Of a DNA stretch of 64,000 bases, positions 1-9,130 are shown one piece after another. Positions within the stretch are counted from its first letter, which is position 1, and each line of letters begins with the position of its first letter. The translations under genes were made by a program, and so were the position numbers. This DNA is from Tsukamurella sputi. GTDB taxonomy: Bacteria > Actinomycetota > Actinomycetes > Mycobacteriales > Mycobacteriaceae. The stretch spans positions 682,001 to 746,000 of the forward strand of contig NZ_VIGV01000001.1 of assembly GCF_007858445.1 (NCBI RefSeq), read 5' to 3'. The notes beneath the pieces are model-generated. The model was not told the origin of the DNA. It saw nothing but the letters and a program-made list of their open reading frames with translations, and searched no databases.

Positions 1-1
1 G

Positions 2-34
2 CGGATCGCCCGCGACAAGGGCGACGCGGACTAG
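2..34 (+). CDS. Possible 3' end of a gene entering from the left
   Basis: One plus-strand frame is open from the window edge to a TAG at 32-34, giving about ten residues ending in DKGDAD. Its stop overlaps the minus-strand stop of adnB in a tail-to-tail arrangement, as expected for convergent genes. Too little is visible to identify a family, and an open stretch this short could be chance. Confidence 0.25.
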   Translation, partial: RIARDKGDAD

Positions 35-3000
35 TCTTCGCCGGCGCTCGTGATCAGATTCGCGAGGCCCGCGTGGTCGAGCAGGTCCGACGGTGCGACC
101 GTCTCCCCCGAGCGCACGTAGAAGAACGCGGCCCGCACGTCGTCGACGGGGACGTCGCGCAGCCGCGCCCACGCGAGGCGGTAGGCGGCCAACTGGACGG
201 CGGCGGCCCGCTCGTCCGCGGGCTCGGTGGGACGTACACCCGTCTTCCAGTCCACGACGGTGAACCCGCCGCCCGGATCACGGAAGACCGCGTCCATACG
301 ACCGCGCACGACAGTGCCCGCGGCCGCGATCTCGAAGGGGATCTCGATGTCGACGGGGGTGCGCGCGGCCCATTCACTCTCTTCGAACCGGCGCTGGAGC
401 AGCGCCAGGTTCTCGTCGGCCCCGGCGTCGCCGTCGGCCGCGCCGGGGAGCTCGTCGAGGTCGAGGAGCCGTGACGCCCCGTAGCGACGCTCGAGCCACG
501 CGTGGAAGGCGGTGCCCCGCCGAGCGTACGGATTCGGCTTGAACGGCACGGGCCGGCGCAGCCTGCTCGCGAACGTGGCGGGACTGCGGCGCAGCTCCAC
601 CAACTGGCTCACCGAGACCTCGCGGGGCACGGCGACCTCCAGCTCGGCCTGTGCCTGCCGGGCGCGTTCGGCGAGCAGCGCGGTCACCTCCGCGGCCCAG
701 CCGTACGGATCCGGCTGGTCCGGATCCGGCTCGGTCGCCCCGCGAGCGAGCTCGGCGAGCACCAGCTCGGCTCCGGCGTCCACATCCGGGCGATGCGCTC
801 CGAGGAAGTCGCGCGGCCAGGGCAGGCGGACCGGCTCGGTCTCGAGCGGATTGGGCGTGTCCTCGAGCGGCTCGCCGGCCCACTCGGTCACGGCGTCGGG
901 CGCGTGGTCGCGGGCCGCCACCAGGAAGCGCGACGGTGCCTTCGGCGTCTTCACGTCCTCGCTCCAGTAGTGTCCGGACAGCAGGAGCACCGACTGCGTG
1001 CGGGTGACGGCGACGTAGAACAGGCGCTCGTCCTCGTGCATGTTCATGCCCTTGAGGGCCTTGCGGTGCGCATCGAGCGCGTCCTCGAGGTCCTTGCGGT
1101 TGTTGCACCCGTCGAGATCGAGGCGCGGCACACCGTCGGTCTCCCCGGGCTCGGCGAGGTCGCCGCGCAGGTTCGGCTGCAGCTCGGCCGGCGTCGAGAG
1201 CCAGGTGGGGAGCGCGCGGTTCGACGGGAAGATGCCCTCCGACAGATGCGGCACCGCGACCACGTCCCACTCGAGGCCCTTCGCCGAGTGCACGGTGAGC
1301 ACCTGGACGCGGTCGGTCGCCACCTCCACATCGCCCGGAGTCAGGCCGCCCTCCACCTTCTCCGCCGCCGCGAGGAAGGCCAGGAGCCCCGGTAGCGTCG
1401 CCGTCGGGCGCTCGGCGTAGGAGACGACCACGTCGGCGAAGGCGTCGAGGTGTTCGCGGCCGGTCGCGCGGCCGCCGAGTTGGCGGGACGCGCGGATGCG
1501 GGTCTCGATGCTCACGCCGAGCACCCGCTCCGCCTCGGCCACGACCTCCGGGAGCGGATGGCCCAGTCGTTCCCGGACGTGCCGCACCTCGCGGTCGAGG
1601 GAGCGGATCTTCGCCAGGCCCGCGGCGGAGTAGTCCGTCTCCGGACCGGGGTCGGCGATCGCGTCCCCGAGACCGGCCGCGTCGAGGCTCTCCGACGGGA
1701 GCGTCGCGTCCAGTGCCGCGTCGAGCTGATCCGCGGTGGCGACGGCGCCGGTCGCGGCGCGACCGGTGGTGTGCGCGATCCGTCGCGCCCGGTTCCACAG
1801 CGCCCGCAGGTCGGCGGCTCCGAGCTGCCAGCGCGGCCCGGTGAGCAGGCGCATCGCCGCGGTGCCGGCCAGCGGCTCCACGGCGAGACGCAGCAGTGCG
1901 ACGACGTCCTGCACCTCGGGCGTGTGCAGCAGGCCCCCGAGGCCCACCACCTCGACGGGCACCCCGCGCTCGCCGAGCGCGGCGGCGATCCCCGCGGAGT
2001 CGGCGTTGCGGCGCACGAGCACCGCGACCGTGGGCGGCTCCTCCCCCGCGTCGATCCGGCCGCGCCACTGCTCGGCGATCGCGTCGGCGACCCAGTCCCG
2101 CTCGTCGATCACCGTGGAGTGCAGGGCGATCCGCAGGTCACCGGGCGGCGCATCGGGCCGCGCCTTCAACTCCGAGACGGGGACGCCGCGGCTGCGCAGA
2201 TCTTCCGAGACGGCGTTGGCGAGGCTCAGCGCGCTGGTCGGGTTGCGCCAGCTGGTGAGCAGCTCGCGCCGCGGCGCCGGATGGCCGTCGGACTGCGGGA
2301 AATCCGTGGCGAAGCGCGGCAGGTTGGCCGCCGATGCCCCGCGCCAGCCGTAGATCGACTGGATCGGATCGCCCACCGCCGTGACCGCGGCGGCGCCCGC
2401 GGGCCCGCCGAACAGCGATGCGAGCAACATGCGCTGGGCGTGGCCGGTGTCCTGGTACTCGTCGAGCAGCACCGCCCCGAACCGGGCCCGCTCCAAGCCG
2501 GCGACGTCGGGATTGGCGAGCGCGAGCTGCGCCGCGAGACCCATTTGGCTGCCGAAGTCGAGCACTTCGCGTGCGCGCATCTCGGCCGCGACGGCCCGCA
2601 CCAGTGGGATCAGCCGACGCCGCTGCTCCTGCACCTCGGCGGCCTTGAGCAGCGCCGCGTTCGGCGCCGCGCGCTGCCGCGGGCCGGGCGGAAGCAGCCC
2701 GATGAGCCGCTCGAGCTCGTCGTCGTCGGCCTCCAGCTGATCCGGCGTGACGAGGTGATCGGCCAACGCCCCCGAGAGCCCCAGCACCCACTCCGTGAGG
2801 TTCGCCGGGTTCCGGTCCAGCTCCAGCGCCTCGTCCCAACCGGTGACCACGTCGTACGCGATCTGCCATCGCTCCGTCTCGGACACCAGGCGCACCGAGG
2901 GCTCCACGGGCAGGAGCATCCCGTAGTCGCCGAGCAGGCGTCCCGCGTACGCGTGGTAGGTGCTGATCTCGGGCTCGACGGTGCGCAACGACGCTCGGAG

Positions 3001-3333
3001 CTCGCCCGACGGGTCGATCCGGTCGACGACCGGCGCCCCGGCGAGGCGGGCCAGCCGCTTGCGCACACGGATCATCAGCTGCTGCGCTGCCTTGCGGGTG
3101 AAGGTCAGGCCCAGCACCTGGTCCGGGGTGACGTAGCGGTTGGCGATGAGCCACACGACGCGGCCGGCCATCGTCTCCGTCTTGCCCGCTCCCGCGCCGG
3201 CGACCACGAGGCACGGGCCCAGCGGCGCCTCGATGACGGCGCGCTGCTCGTCGGTGGGCGCGAAGGCCTGTCCCAGTTCGTGCGCGAGGTCGACCGCGGA
3301 GATCAACGGGGCGTGCGGGAATCCGTCAGTCAT
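31..3333 (-). CDS. adnB: AdnB, motor-nuclease subunit of the AdnAB double-strand break resection machine
   Basis: This is a 1100-residue UvrD/Rep-type superfamily 1 helicase fused to a C-terminal RecB-like nuclease. Seen in order: Walker A GAGAGKTET near residue 50, LTFTRKAAQ, motif II DEYQDT, GDPIQSIYGWRGA, the late motif VHSAKGLEWD, VAVTRT, and a nuclease module with RGTAFHAWLERRY, a catalytic GRMDAVF and VVDWKTG. Length and architecture match mycobacterial AdnB (about 1100 residues). In that family AdnA and AdnB form a heterodimer that unwinds and resects broken DNA, replacing RecBCD/AddAB. Its start overlaps the end of adnA by 8 bp, so the two are surely co-transcribed and probably translationally coupled. 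No key motif is missing. Confidence 0.95.
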   Translation of the reverse strand: MTDGFPHAPLISAVDLAHELGQAFAPTDEQRAVIEAPLGPCLVVAGAGAGKTETMAGRVVWLIANRYVTPDQVLGLTFTRKAAQQLMIRVRKRLARLAGAPVVDRIDPSGELRASLRTVEPEISTYHAYAGRLLGDYGMLLPVEPSVRLVSETERWQIAYDVVTGWDEALELDRNPANLTEWVLGLSGALADHLVTPDQLEADDDELERLIGLLPPGPRQRAAPNAALLKAAEVQEQRRRLIPLVRAVAAEMRAREVLDFGSQMGLAAQLALANPDVAGLERARFGAVLLDEYQDTGHAQRMLLASLFGGPAGAAAVTAVGDPIQSIYGWRGASAANLPRFATDFPQSDGHPAPRRELLTSWRNPTSALSLANAVSEDLRSRGVPVSELKARPDAPPGDLRIALHSTVIDERDWVADAIAEQWRGRIDAGEEPPTVAVLVRRNADSAGIAAALGERGVPVEVVGLGGLLHTPEVQDVVALLRLAVEPLAGTAAMRLLTGPRWQLGAADLRALWNRARRIAHTTGRAATGAVATADQLDAALDATLPSESLDAAGLGDAIADPGPETDYSAAGLAKIRSLDREVRHVRERLGHPLPEVVAEAERVLGVSIETRIRASRQLGGRATGREHLDAFADVVVSYAERPTATLPGLLAFLAAAEKVEGGLTPGDVEVATDRVQVLTVHSAKGLEWDVVAVPHLSEGIFPSNRALPTWLSTPAELQPNLRGDLAEPGETDGVPRLDLDGCNNRKDLEDALDAHRKALKGMNMHEDERLFYVAVTRTQSVLLLSGHYWSEDVKTPKAPSRFLVAARDHAPDAVTEWAGEPLEDTPNPLETEPVRLPWPRDFLGAHRPDVDAGAELVLAELARGATEPDPDQPDPYGWAAEVTALLAERARQAQAELEVAVPREVSVSQLVELRRSPATFASRLRRPVPFKPNPYARRGTAFHAWLERRYGASRLLDLDELPGAADGDAGADENLALLQRRFEESEWAARTPVDIEIPFEIAAAGTVVRGRMDAVFRDPGGGFTVVDWKTGVRPTEPADERAAAVQLAAYRLAWARLRDVPVDDVRAAFFYVRSGETVAPSDLLDHAGLANLITSAGED

Positions 3334-6300
3334 CGGTCACCGCCCTTCCCTTGTCGACGACGGGACAGCAGGACGCCACCGCGCAGTACTGGCACGAGGC
3401 GTTGAGGGTGGCGGCGAACTGCGGTCCGCGAGTGCGGCGCGCCGCCTCGCGAATCACGCCGAGCCACTCGTCGACGTCCTCCGGAGTTAGCGCGTCCTGC
3501 TCCCGCACCGTGGCACCGGTCTTGTTGTGCGCCTTGGCCACGTACACCAACTTGCCGCCGCCGGGAGCCTCCGGCACCCCGTCGATGCCGCCGTGGGCGA
3601 GCGCGACCTGGTAGGTGCGCAGCTGCGCCTGGGCCTGTCCCTCCGCCTGCGTGGGCAGGGTGCGCCCTGTCTTCACGTCCACCACGACGGCCCGCCCGAG
3701 CGCGTCGCGCTCGAGTCTGTCGATCCGGCCGCGGATCCGCACGTCCGGCTCCTCACCGCCGGCCCCCACGTCCCCGGGAATCACCGCGTCGACACCGATC
3801 TCGACGCCCGCCTCGGTGAGTTCGCCGCGACTGCCCGCGAGCCAGGCGCGAAAGGACTCCAGCATCTCCTCCGTGCGCACCAGCTCCCGCTGCGCGAACC
3901 AGTCCGCCTCGAGATCAACACGGTCCCACACCTTCTCGAGCGAGCGGGACACCTCGTCCTTCGGGATGCGTCCCGCGACGGCCTGCACCAGGGTGTGCAC
4001 CAGGTTGCCGGTGGCCTGCTTGGCGGAATCGCCGTCGCTGCCGCCGAAGCGCTCGAGCATCCACCGCAGCGCGCACGCAGAGAGCGCCTCCACGTTCGAC
4101 GGCGACAGCGCCACCGGCCCGTCCTCGGGCGTCCACAGCGGATCGTCGGTGCTCGCACCCGCCATGCCGTACCAACTGTCCGGGTGCGCCCCGGGGACCC
4201 GGTCGGCCGCGAGTCGCGCGAGCTGCCGCGCCGCGTGGGCGCGTTCCTGCGGCTCACGCGCGGGATCGCAGACGGCGGTGCGCAGCACGGCGACCAGGGT
4301 CCGCAGATCCAGCGAGGCCGACGGTGCGCTCTCCACCGCCGGTGTGTAGGTCTCCGGGTCCTCGTCGCCCGACGGTGCGATCCCCTGCAGGAATCGCGAG
4401 GGCACGAGGTCGCCGTCGCCGTCCGCGGTGTCGACGGCGGTGATGAGCAGCGTGCGCCGCGCGCGCGAGCACGCGACGAACAGCAGCCGGCGCTCCTCGG
4501 CGAGCAGCGGCAGCGACCGGGACACCGTGGGCAGCGCCGACGGGTCCATCCCGTCGAGCGCGTCGAGCAACTCATCGGTGCCGAGCAGGCCGCCGCGGCG
4601 CCGCAGATTGGGCCAGCGTCCCTCCTGGACGCCCGCGACGGCGACGACCTCCCACTCCCGCCCGACGGTGCTGTGCGCCGACAGCAGCGTGACGCCGGGG
4701 ACGGCGGCCTGCCCACCACGGCCGCGGGCGCGGTCGGACCGCGGGATCTGCAGTTGCTCCAGGTATTCGACGAAGGCGCCCACGGAGGCGGTGGGGAGGG
4801 TGTCGGTGAAGTCGGCCGCCGAATCGAACAGCCCCATCACCGCGTCCAGGTCGCGGTCGGCCTGGTCCCCCAGTGTGCCGCCGCGCAGTGCGAGCGCGCC
4901 CCAGCGGGCGGCGAGGCCGGTGGCGGCCCACGCCGCCCAGAGGACCTCCTCGACGGTGCCGTGCTCGGCCGCGGTACGCGCCGCCCGCACGGCGGCGAGC
5001 ACGCGTTCCACCGGCTCGGCCTCGAGTTCGGTGAGCACGGCCTTGTACGGCGCGAACTCCGCGGCACCGGTGAGGACCGCCGTGAGGATCTCCGCGGAGC
5101 CGCGGTCCTCGGCGGGATCGGCGCGCCGCACCGCGCGACGCACCCGGCGCAGCGTCAGCGGATCACCCCCGCCGACGGGGCCGGACAGCAGGGCGACGGC
5201 CTCAGCCGGGTCGATCCCATCGGGTGCGACGGCGGCGCGCAGCACGAGGAGCAGCGCGTGTACGGCCCGCTGCCGGGCGAGCGGTACGTCGTCCGCCGGC
5301 ACCGTGACCGGGACGCCGGCGTAGGCCAAAGCGCGACGCAGCGGCGCGACCGACGCGGACACCGACCGCACGACGACGGCCATGTCCTCCCAGGGCACGC
5401 CGCCGAGGACGTGCTCACGGCGCAACATCGCGGCGATCGCATCGGCCTCCTTCGCCGCGGTGGAGAACAGGCGGACCGACGCTCCGCCGGGACGCGGGCG
5501 CTCGGGCGCGACAGCACCGAACCGGTGGGGCAGGCGCGCGGAGACGCGGTTCACGGCACCGGCGATCTCCTCGCCGAAGCGGAAGCTGCGCTCCAGCAGG
5601 ACGTCCCGCTCCGGCGTGACGTCCAGGTTCTGCAGGAAGCGCGTGCTCGCGCCGCGGAAGGAGTTGACCGCTTGATCGGGATCGCCCGCGATCACGGTGA
5701 GTTCGGTGCCGGTGCCGAGGAGCCGGATCAGAGCGGAGGCCAGGGGATCGAGGTTCTGCGCGTCGTCGACGAGGAGGAAGCGGATGCGCTCCCGCTGCTG
5801 AGCGAGCAGGGCGTCGTCGGTGGCCAGCGCCGTCACTGCCGCGTCGATGAGCTCCGCCGCGTCCACCGCGGGCGCCACCGCCTGCGGGCCGGCGAGGCCC
5901 ACAGAACCGCGCAGCAGCGTGGTCTCCTGGTACTCGCGCAGCGCCTCCGCGGCGGCCAACCACTCCCCGCGGTTGTACCGGCGCGCGAGTTCCTCGATCT
6001 CGTCGGGGCCGGCCCCGCGCTGCGCGGCCTGGGCGAAGAGATCACGCAGCGCCCCGGCGAAGCCGTTCGTGACGAGCGCGGGACGCAGGCGCTCCGGCCA
6101 GAACGCCCCGCCGTCCTCCAGGTTGCCGCGCAGCAGCTCCCGGACCACGGCGTCCTGCTCGGATCCGGTGATCAGCCGCGGCGGCGGGCTCCCGGTGCTG
6201 GACGCCTGCAGCCGCAGAACGGCGAAGGCCAGCGAGTGCACAGTGCGCACCAGCGGCTCGCCGGAGGCGTGCACGCCCTCGCTGCCCGCGAGTACCCGCG

Positions 6301-6640
6301 CAGAAAGCTCACGGCGCAGCGCGGCCGCCGCGCGCTTGTTCCCGGCGAGGATCAGCACGGACTCCGGCTCCACGAACGGATCGGTGAGCTTCGCGACTGC
6401 GATATCCACCAGCGCGGAGGTCTTCCCGGTACCGGGGCCGCCGCGGATCCGGTACGGCGCCCAGCCGCCCACGTCCAGTGGGAGTTCACCGGTGGCGGGC
6501 GCCGCGAGCGCGGCGATCGGGCCCGCCCACTCACGAACCGGCGGTGGTTCCGGGGGCGTGTACTGCAAGCGCAACCGCGGTCGACGGTGCTTCCCCGCAC
6601 CGTCGGTTCCTCGACTCCCGGCTCCGGCGTTCACGCGCAC
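3326..6640 (-). CDS. adnA: AdnA, partner motor-nuclease subunit of AdnAB
   Basis: This 1104-residue protein has the same layout as its downstream partner: Walker A GGPGTGKTSA near residue 70, a variant motif II DDAQNLD, GDPDQAVNSFRGA, SAHSTVGREWEVV, LLFVACSRARR, and a C-terminal nuclease with GRIDRLERD and VVDVKTG. Cysteines in LSACALRW and in the C-terminal CQYCAVASCC are placed like the four Fe-S-staple cysteines of AddB-type nucleases; that role is inferred. Motif II reads DDAQ, not DE, consistent with AdnA being the weaker motor in the characterised heterodimer. The start is a GTG. It is first gene of the two-gene minus-strand operon, divergent from the hydrolase at 6723. Confidence 0.93.
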   Translation of the reverse strand: MRVNAGAGSRGTDGAGKHRRPRLRLQYTPPEPPPVREWAGPIAALAAPATGELPLDVGGWAPYRIRGGPGTGKTSALVDIAVAKLTDPFVEPESVLILAGNKRAAAALRRELSARVLAGSEGVHASGEPLVRTVHSLAFAVLRLQASSTGSPPPRLITGSEQDAVVRELLRGNLEDGGAFWPERLRPALVTNGFAGALRDLFAQAAQRGAGPDEIEELARRYNRGEWLAAAEALREYQETTLLRGSVGLAGPQAVAPAVDAAELIDAAVTALATDDALLAQQRERIRFLLVDDAQNLDPLASALIRLLGTGTELTVIAGDPDQAVNSFRGASTRFLQNLDVTPERDVLLERSFRFGEEIAGAVNRVSARLPHRFGAVAPERPRPGGASVRLFSTAAKEADAIAAMLRREHVLGGVPWEDMAVVVRSVSASVAPLRRALAYAGVPVTVPADDVPLARQRAVHALLLVLRAAVAPDGIDPAEAVALLSGPVGGGDPLTLRRVRRAVRRADPAEDRGSAEILTAVLTGAAEFAPYKAVLTELEAEPVERVLAAVRAARTAAEHGTVEEVLWAAWAATGLAARWGALALRGGTLGDQADRDLDAVMGLFDSAADFTDTLPTASVGAFVEYLEQLQIPRSDRARGRGGQAAVPGVTLLSAHSTVGREWEVVAVAGVQEGRWPNLRRRGGLLGTDELLDALDGMDPSALPTVSRSLPLLAEERRLLFVACSRARRTLLITAVDTADGDGDLVPSRFLQGIAPSGDEDPETYTPAVESAPSASLDLRTLVAVLRTAVCDPAREPQERAHAARQLARLAADRVPGAHPDSWYGMAGASTDDPLWTPEDGPVALSPSNVEALSACALRWMLERFGGSDGDSAKQATGNLVHTLVQAVAGRIPKDEVSRSLEKVWDRVDLEADWFAQRELVRTEEMLESFRAWLAGSRGELTEAGVEIGVDAVIPGDVGAGGEEPDVRIRGRIDRLERDALGRAVVVDVKTGRTLPTQAEGQAQAQLRTYQVALAHGGIDGVPEAPGGGKLVYVAKAHNKTGATVREQDALTPEDVDEWLGVIREAARRTRGPQFAATLNASCQYCAVASCCPVVDKGRAVTDD

Positions 6641-6722
6641 CCCCTCTCCGACCGATGTCCGACGATCACATCACAGCCCACTGACAACCTCGCGACGGCA
6701 CCGCACAGGGCATGATCGGGGC

Positions 6723-7484
6723 ATGCTCAACACGCACGCGTACGGCCCGGCGTCGTCCGGCGCACCCACCGTTCTGGCGATCCACGGCGTCACCGGTCAC
6801 GGCGCCCGCTGGCGACGATTCGTCGATGACGAGTTGCCCGGCGTGCGCGTACTCGCGCCGGATCTGCGCGGCCACGCCCGCTCGACCTGGGCGCCGCCGT
6901 GGCACCTCGAACAGCACGTCGCCGACCTGGTCGAGGTGATCGAGCAGCACGGCGGCGGGCCGGTCACGGTGGTCGGGCACTCCCTCGGCGGCGCGCTCGC
7001 ATGCCGACTCGCGGCCACTCGCCCGGATCTGGTGCGAGCGCTCCTGCTGCTAGATCCCGCGCAGGAGCTGGATCCCGAGATGTGCGGGACGATCGCCTCG
7101 CAGACCATCGAGTTCTTCGACTTCACCTCGCCCGAGGAGGCGAAGCAGGAGAAGCGGTCCGGGGCATGGGCGCAGGTCCCGGAGCCGGTGCTCGACGACG
7201 AGATCGCCGAGCACCTGGTGCGCCGCGACTCGGGCCGCTGGGAGTGGGACATCAGCTGCGCTGCGATCGCGGCGTTGTGGGGCGAGCTCGCCCGACCAGC
7301 GGTGGGCGCACCGTCCTCGATCCCGACGGTGCTGTTGCGCGCCGAGCGCGCGCACTTCGTCACGGACGCACAGCTCGCGGCGATGCCGGACGGGGTCGAG
7401 GTGGTCACGGTCCCGTCCGATCACATGGTCGCGCAGGAGATCCCGGCCGTGGTCGGCGAGTACGCGCGACGGCTGATCGGGTAG
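6723..7484 (+). CDS. Alpha/beta hydrolase, LipV-like esterase
   Basis: A 253-residue single-domain alpha/beta hydrolase. Visible are the oxyanion-side AIHGVTGHG near residue 20, the nucleophile elbow VGHSLGGALA (Ser near residue 85) and a late SDHMV that can supply the catalytic His. There is no signal peptide, so it is probably cytoplasmic. In M. tuberculosis the gene next to adnA is lipV (Rv3203), and this gene has the same place and orientation, so orthology is likely but rests on synteny. The ATG at 6723 was chosen because the conserved fold begins right after it; the frame is open much further upstream, but only over adnA antisense DNA. The next gene begins 2 bp after its stop. Confidence 0.85.
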   Translation: MLNTHAYGPASSGAPTVLAIHGVTGHGARWRRFVDDELPGVRVLAPDLRGHARSTWAPPWHLEQHVADLVEVIEQHGGGPVTVVGHSLGGALACRLAATRPDLVRALLLLDPAQELDPEMCGTIASQTIEFFDFTSPEEAKQEKRSGAWAQVPEPVLDDEIAEHLVRRDSGRWEWDISCAAIAALWGELARPAVGAPSSIPTVLLRAERAHFVTDAQLAAMPDGVEVVTVPSDHMVAQEIPAVVGEYARRLIG

Positions 7485-7486
7485 CG

Positions 7487-7777
7487 ATGGCCAGGGTCAC
7501 GGAGGAGCAGGTCGAGGCCGTGCGGGCGCTGATCGCGGCGATCCCTCCCGGGCGGGTGCGCACTTACGGCGACATCGCCGACGAGGTGGGCCTGAGTTCG
7601 CCGCGGATCGTCGGCTGGGTGATGCGCACCGACGCCTCCGACCTGCCGTGGCACCGGGTCGTCCCCGCCACCGGACGCCCCGCCGCGCACATCGTGACGG
7701 AGCAGCTCGCCCGGCTGCGAGTCGAGGGTGTGCTCGCCGACGGCGACCGGATCCCGCTGCGCGACTACCGCGTCTGA
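7487..7777 (+). CDS. Alkyltransferase-like protein (ATL), non-catalytic MGMT relative
   Basis: A 96-residue protein made only of the DNA-binding domain of O6-alkylguanine-DNA alkyltransferases, with the helix-turn-helix stretch VRTYGDIADEVG and the active-site loop. The loop reads PWHRVVP, where alkyltransferases have PCHRVV: the alkyl-accepting Cys is replaced by Trp, the hallmark of ATL proteins, which bind O6-alkylguanine and hand it to nucleotide excision repair without removing the alkyl group. It starts 2 bp after the hydrolase stop, so the two form an operon. It matches Rv3204 in family and position. Confidence 0.92.
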   Translation: MARVTEEQVEAVRALIAAIPPGRVRTYGDIADEVGLSSPRIVGWVMRTDASDLPWHRVVPATGRPAAHIVTEQLARLRVEGVLADGDRIPLRDYRV

Positions 7778-7843
7778 ACGAACCGCTCGGCGCTCTCGCA
7801 AGGACGGCCCCGAACCCCACTGATAGATGCAAGACTCCCACTC

Positions 7844-9130
7844 ATGGCGGGATCCACACAGAACATATTTCTCATAACAGTCGCTGAAGGAGAGTTGGAT
7901 CTTTCGTCATTTCCAGCTCTGACAGACGTCAGTTTTGCAGTCGACCGTCGAACCCCTAGCCCCGGCTATGGGCGACTCGCCGCCATTGTCACAGTAACAC
8001 CAACTAGGCATCCACTCATCACACATCTAGGGTGGCTGCACTCGGCGCGTAACAGAACAAATCTCGATGCAACATGGATCCTGAGCAACATAAAGTCCCT
8101 AGAACGGCCCATTCCGATTTCCGAACTACAGTCAGCGACCAACGACCCCCAGCAGGAGATTTTCAGCAGGCTCAACGCACGTCGCGGCGCGCAGCTCGGA
8201 ACTCGGATTTCCAAGTTGTTGCGCGCAGAGCTGCGCAACCTTACCCAGTCGAGCGAATGGCCCGTCGGAGCCACCCCCAATTGGATTGACACTCGCACCC
8301 AGAACGAGGTGACGCAAAACCACTCCAACGCAGTTGGGACTGCCTTGATGTTCGGCGGAATGAGTCCAGACAGAATCTCCGCAGCACCGCTGCCCGGGTC
8401 TAGCCCCCTCGAAGAGCTCCGGGTTTCTCCTAGCGAGCCAAGCTTGATCGACCACGACCTCAGAACAATCCCCGGAATGACTGGAGACCAGCGCGACCAT
8501 GATGTCTTCCGTTTCACGAATGGACGCAACACGGTCGACGTGATCAACGTAAATGCCACAGGCATCGAAACTGCAACCGGAGTGGACTTAATCTATTTTA
8601 ATCACGACTTCCAGAGTTTCGTCCTAGTGCAATACAAGCGAATGACCATCAGTGAGCACTCGGCGAGAATCTCAGGTGTTGACGAGAGGTTCCTAAGCCA
8701 GCTCGACCGAATGAAACGATTCGACTCTGTAATAGCAACCACCGCAATCCCCGACTCGTCCGAAGCCTTCCGCCTGTACCCAGGTTCAACGTTCGTAAAG
8801 TTTGCCTACCCTCTAGCATCGCCATCAAAGGGTGCCGACCTAACTCGGGGAATGTATGTCCCATCAAACCTCTTGCGGATCCTGGATCAGGAAGGCGCGT
8901 TGGCGACGCCTCGCGGGGCAAGAGCCGTGACCCACGACAACCTAAAGAGATGGCTCAGCAATGACGATTTCGTTTCACTGGTGAGAAACGGCTGGGTCGG
9001 AACCTCCAACGTTGCAATATCCGACATCGCGCGTTTCGTGAGAGAGAGCTTGCGGCTACAGCGGATCACAGTCGTGGCAGCACACCAGTCTGACGCGCAG
9101 CTAACAGCAACCACGCCGAACGATGCCTAG
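7844..9130 (+). CDS. Orphan protein with PD-(D/E)XK-like motif in an AT-richer island
   Basis: I do not recognise this 428-residue protein as a named family. Base composition is clearly different from its neighbours: many A/T-ending codons (ata, aaa, tta, agt) that are rare elsewhere, and by eye a GC content near the low fifties, against the high sixties around it. In the C-terminal half a hydrophobic strand GVDLIYFN is followed by FVLVQYKRM, giving E242, D248 and Q263-x-K265. That spacing and hydrophobicity resemble the catalytic core of PD-(D/E)XK nucleases, with Q in place of the usual second acid. No signal peptide or membrane segment is seen. It lies alone between two conserved genes, and its stop overlaps that of the convergent chelatase gene. 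Horizontal acquisition and a nuclease or defence role are inference. Confidence 0.75.
   Translation: MAGSTQNIFLITVAEGELDLSSFPALTDVSFAVDRRTPSPGYGRLAAIVTVTPTRHPLITHLGWLHSARNRTNLDATWILSNIKSLERPIPISELQSATNDPQQEIFSRLNARRGAQLGTRISKLLRAELRNLTQSSEWPVGATPNWIDTRTQNEVTQNHSNAVGTALMFGGMSPDRISAAPLPGSSPLEELRVSPSEPSLIDHDLRTIPGMTGDQRDHDVFRFTNGRNTVDVINVNATGIETATGVDLIYFNHDFQSFVLVQYKRMTISEHSARISGVDERFLSQLDRMKRFDSVIATTAIPDSSEAFRLYPGSTFVKFAYPLASPSKGADLTRGMYVPSNLLRILDQEGALATPRGARAVTHDNLKRWLSNDDFVSLVRNGWVGTSNVAISDIARFVRESLRLQRITVVAAHQSDAQLTATTPNDA

Noticed and set aside
1450-6715. Very long plus-strand open frames opposite adnB and adnA (1450-3405 and 3527-6715)
   Set aside because: They are antisense shadows caused by high GC at third codon positions. 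Their products are Arg/Gly/Val-rich low-complexity strings without domains, while the minus strand encodes full-length AdnA/AdnB with every motif.
7487-7777. Active O6-methylguanine-DNA methyltransferase
   Set aside because: The active-site Cys is Trp (PWHR), so this is an alkyltransferase-like protein without repair chemistry of its own.
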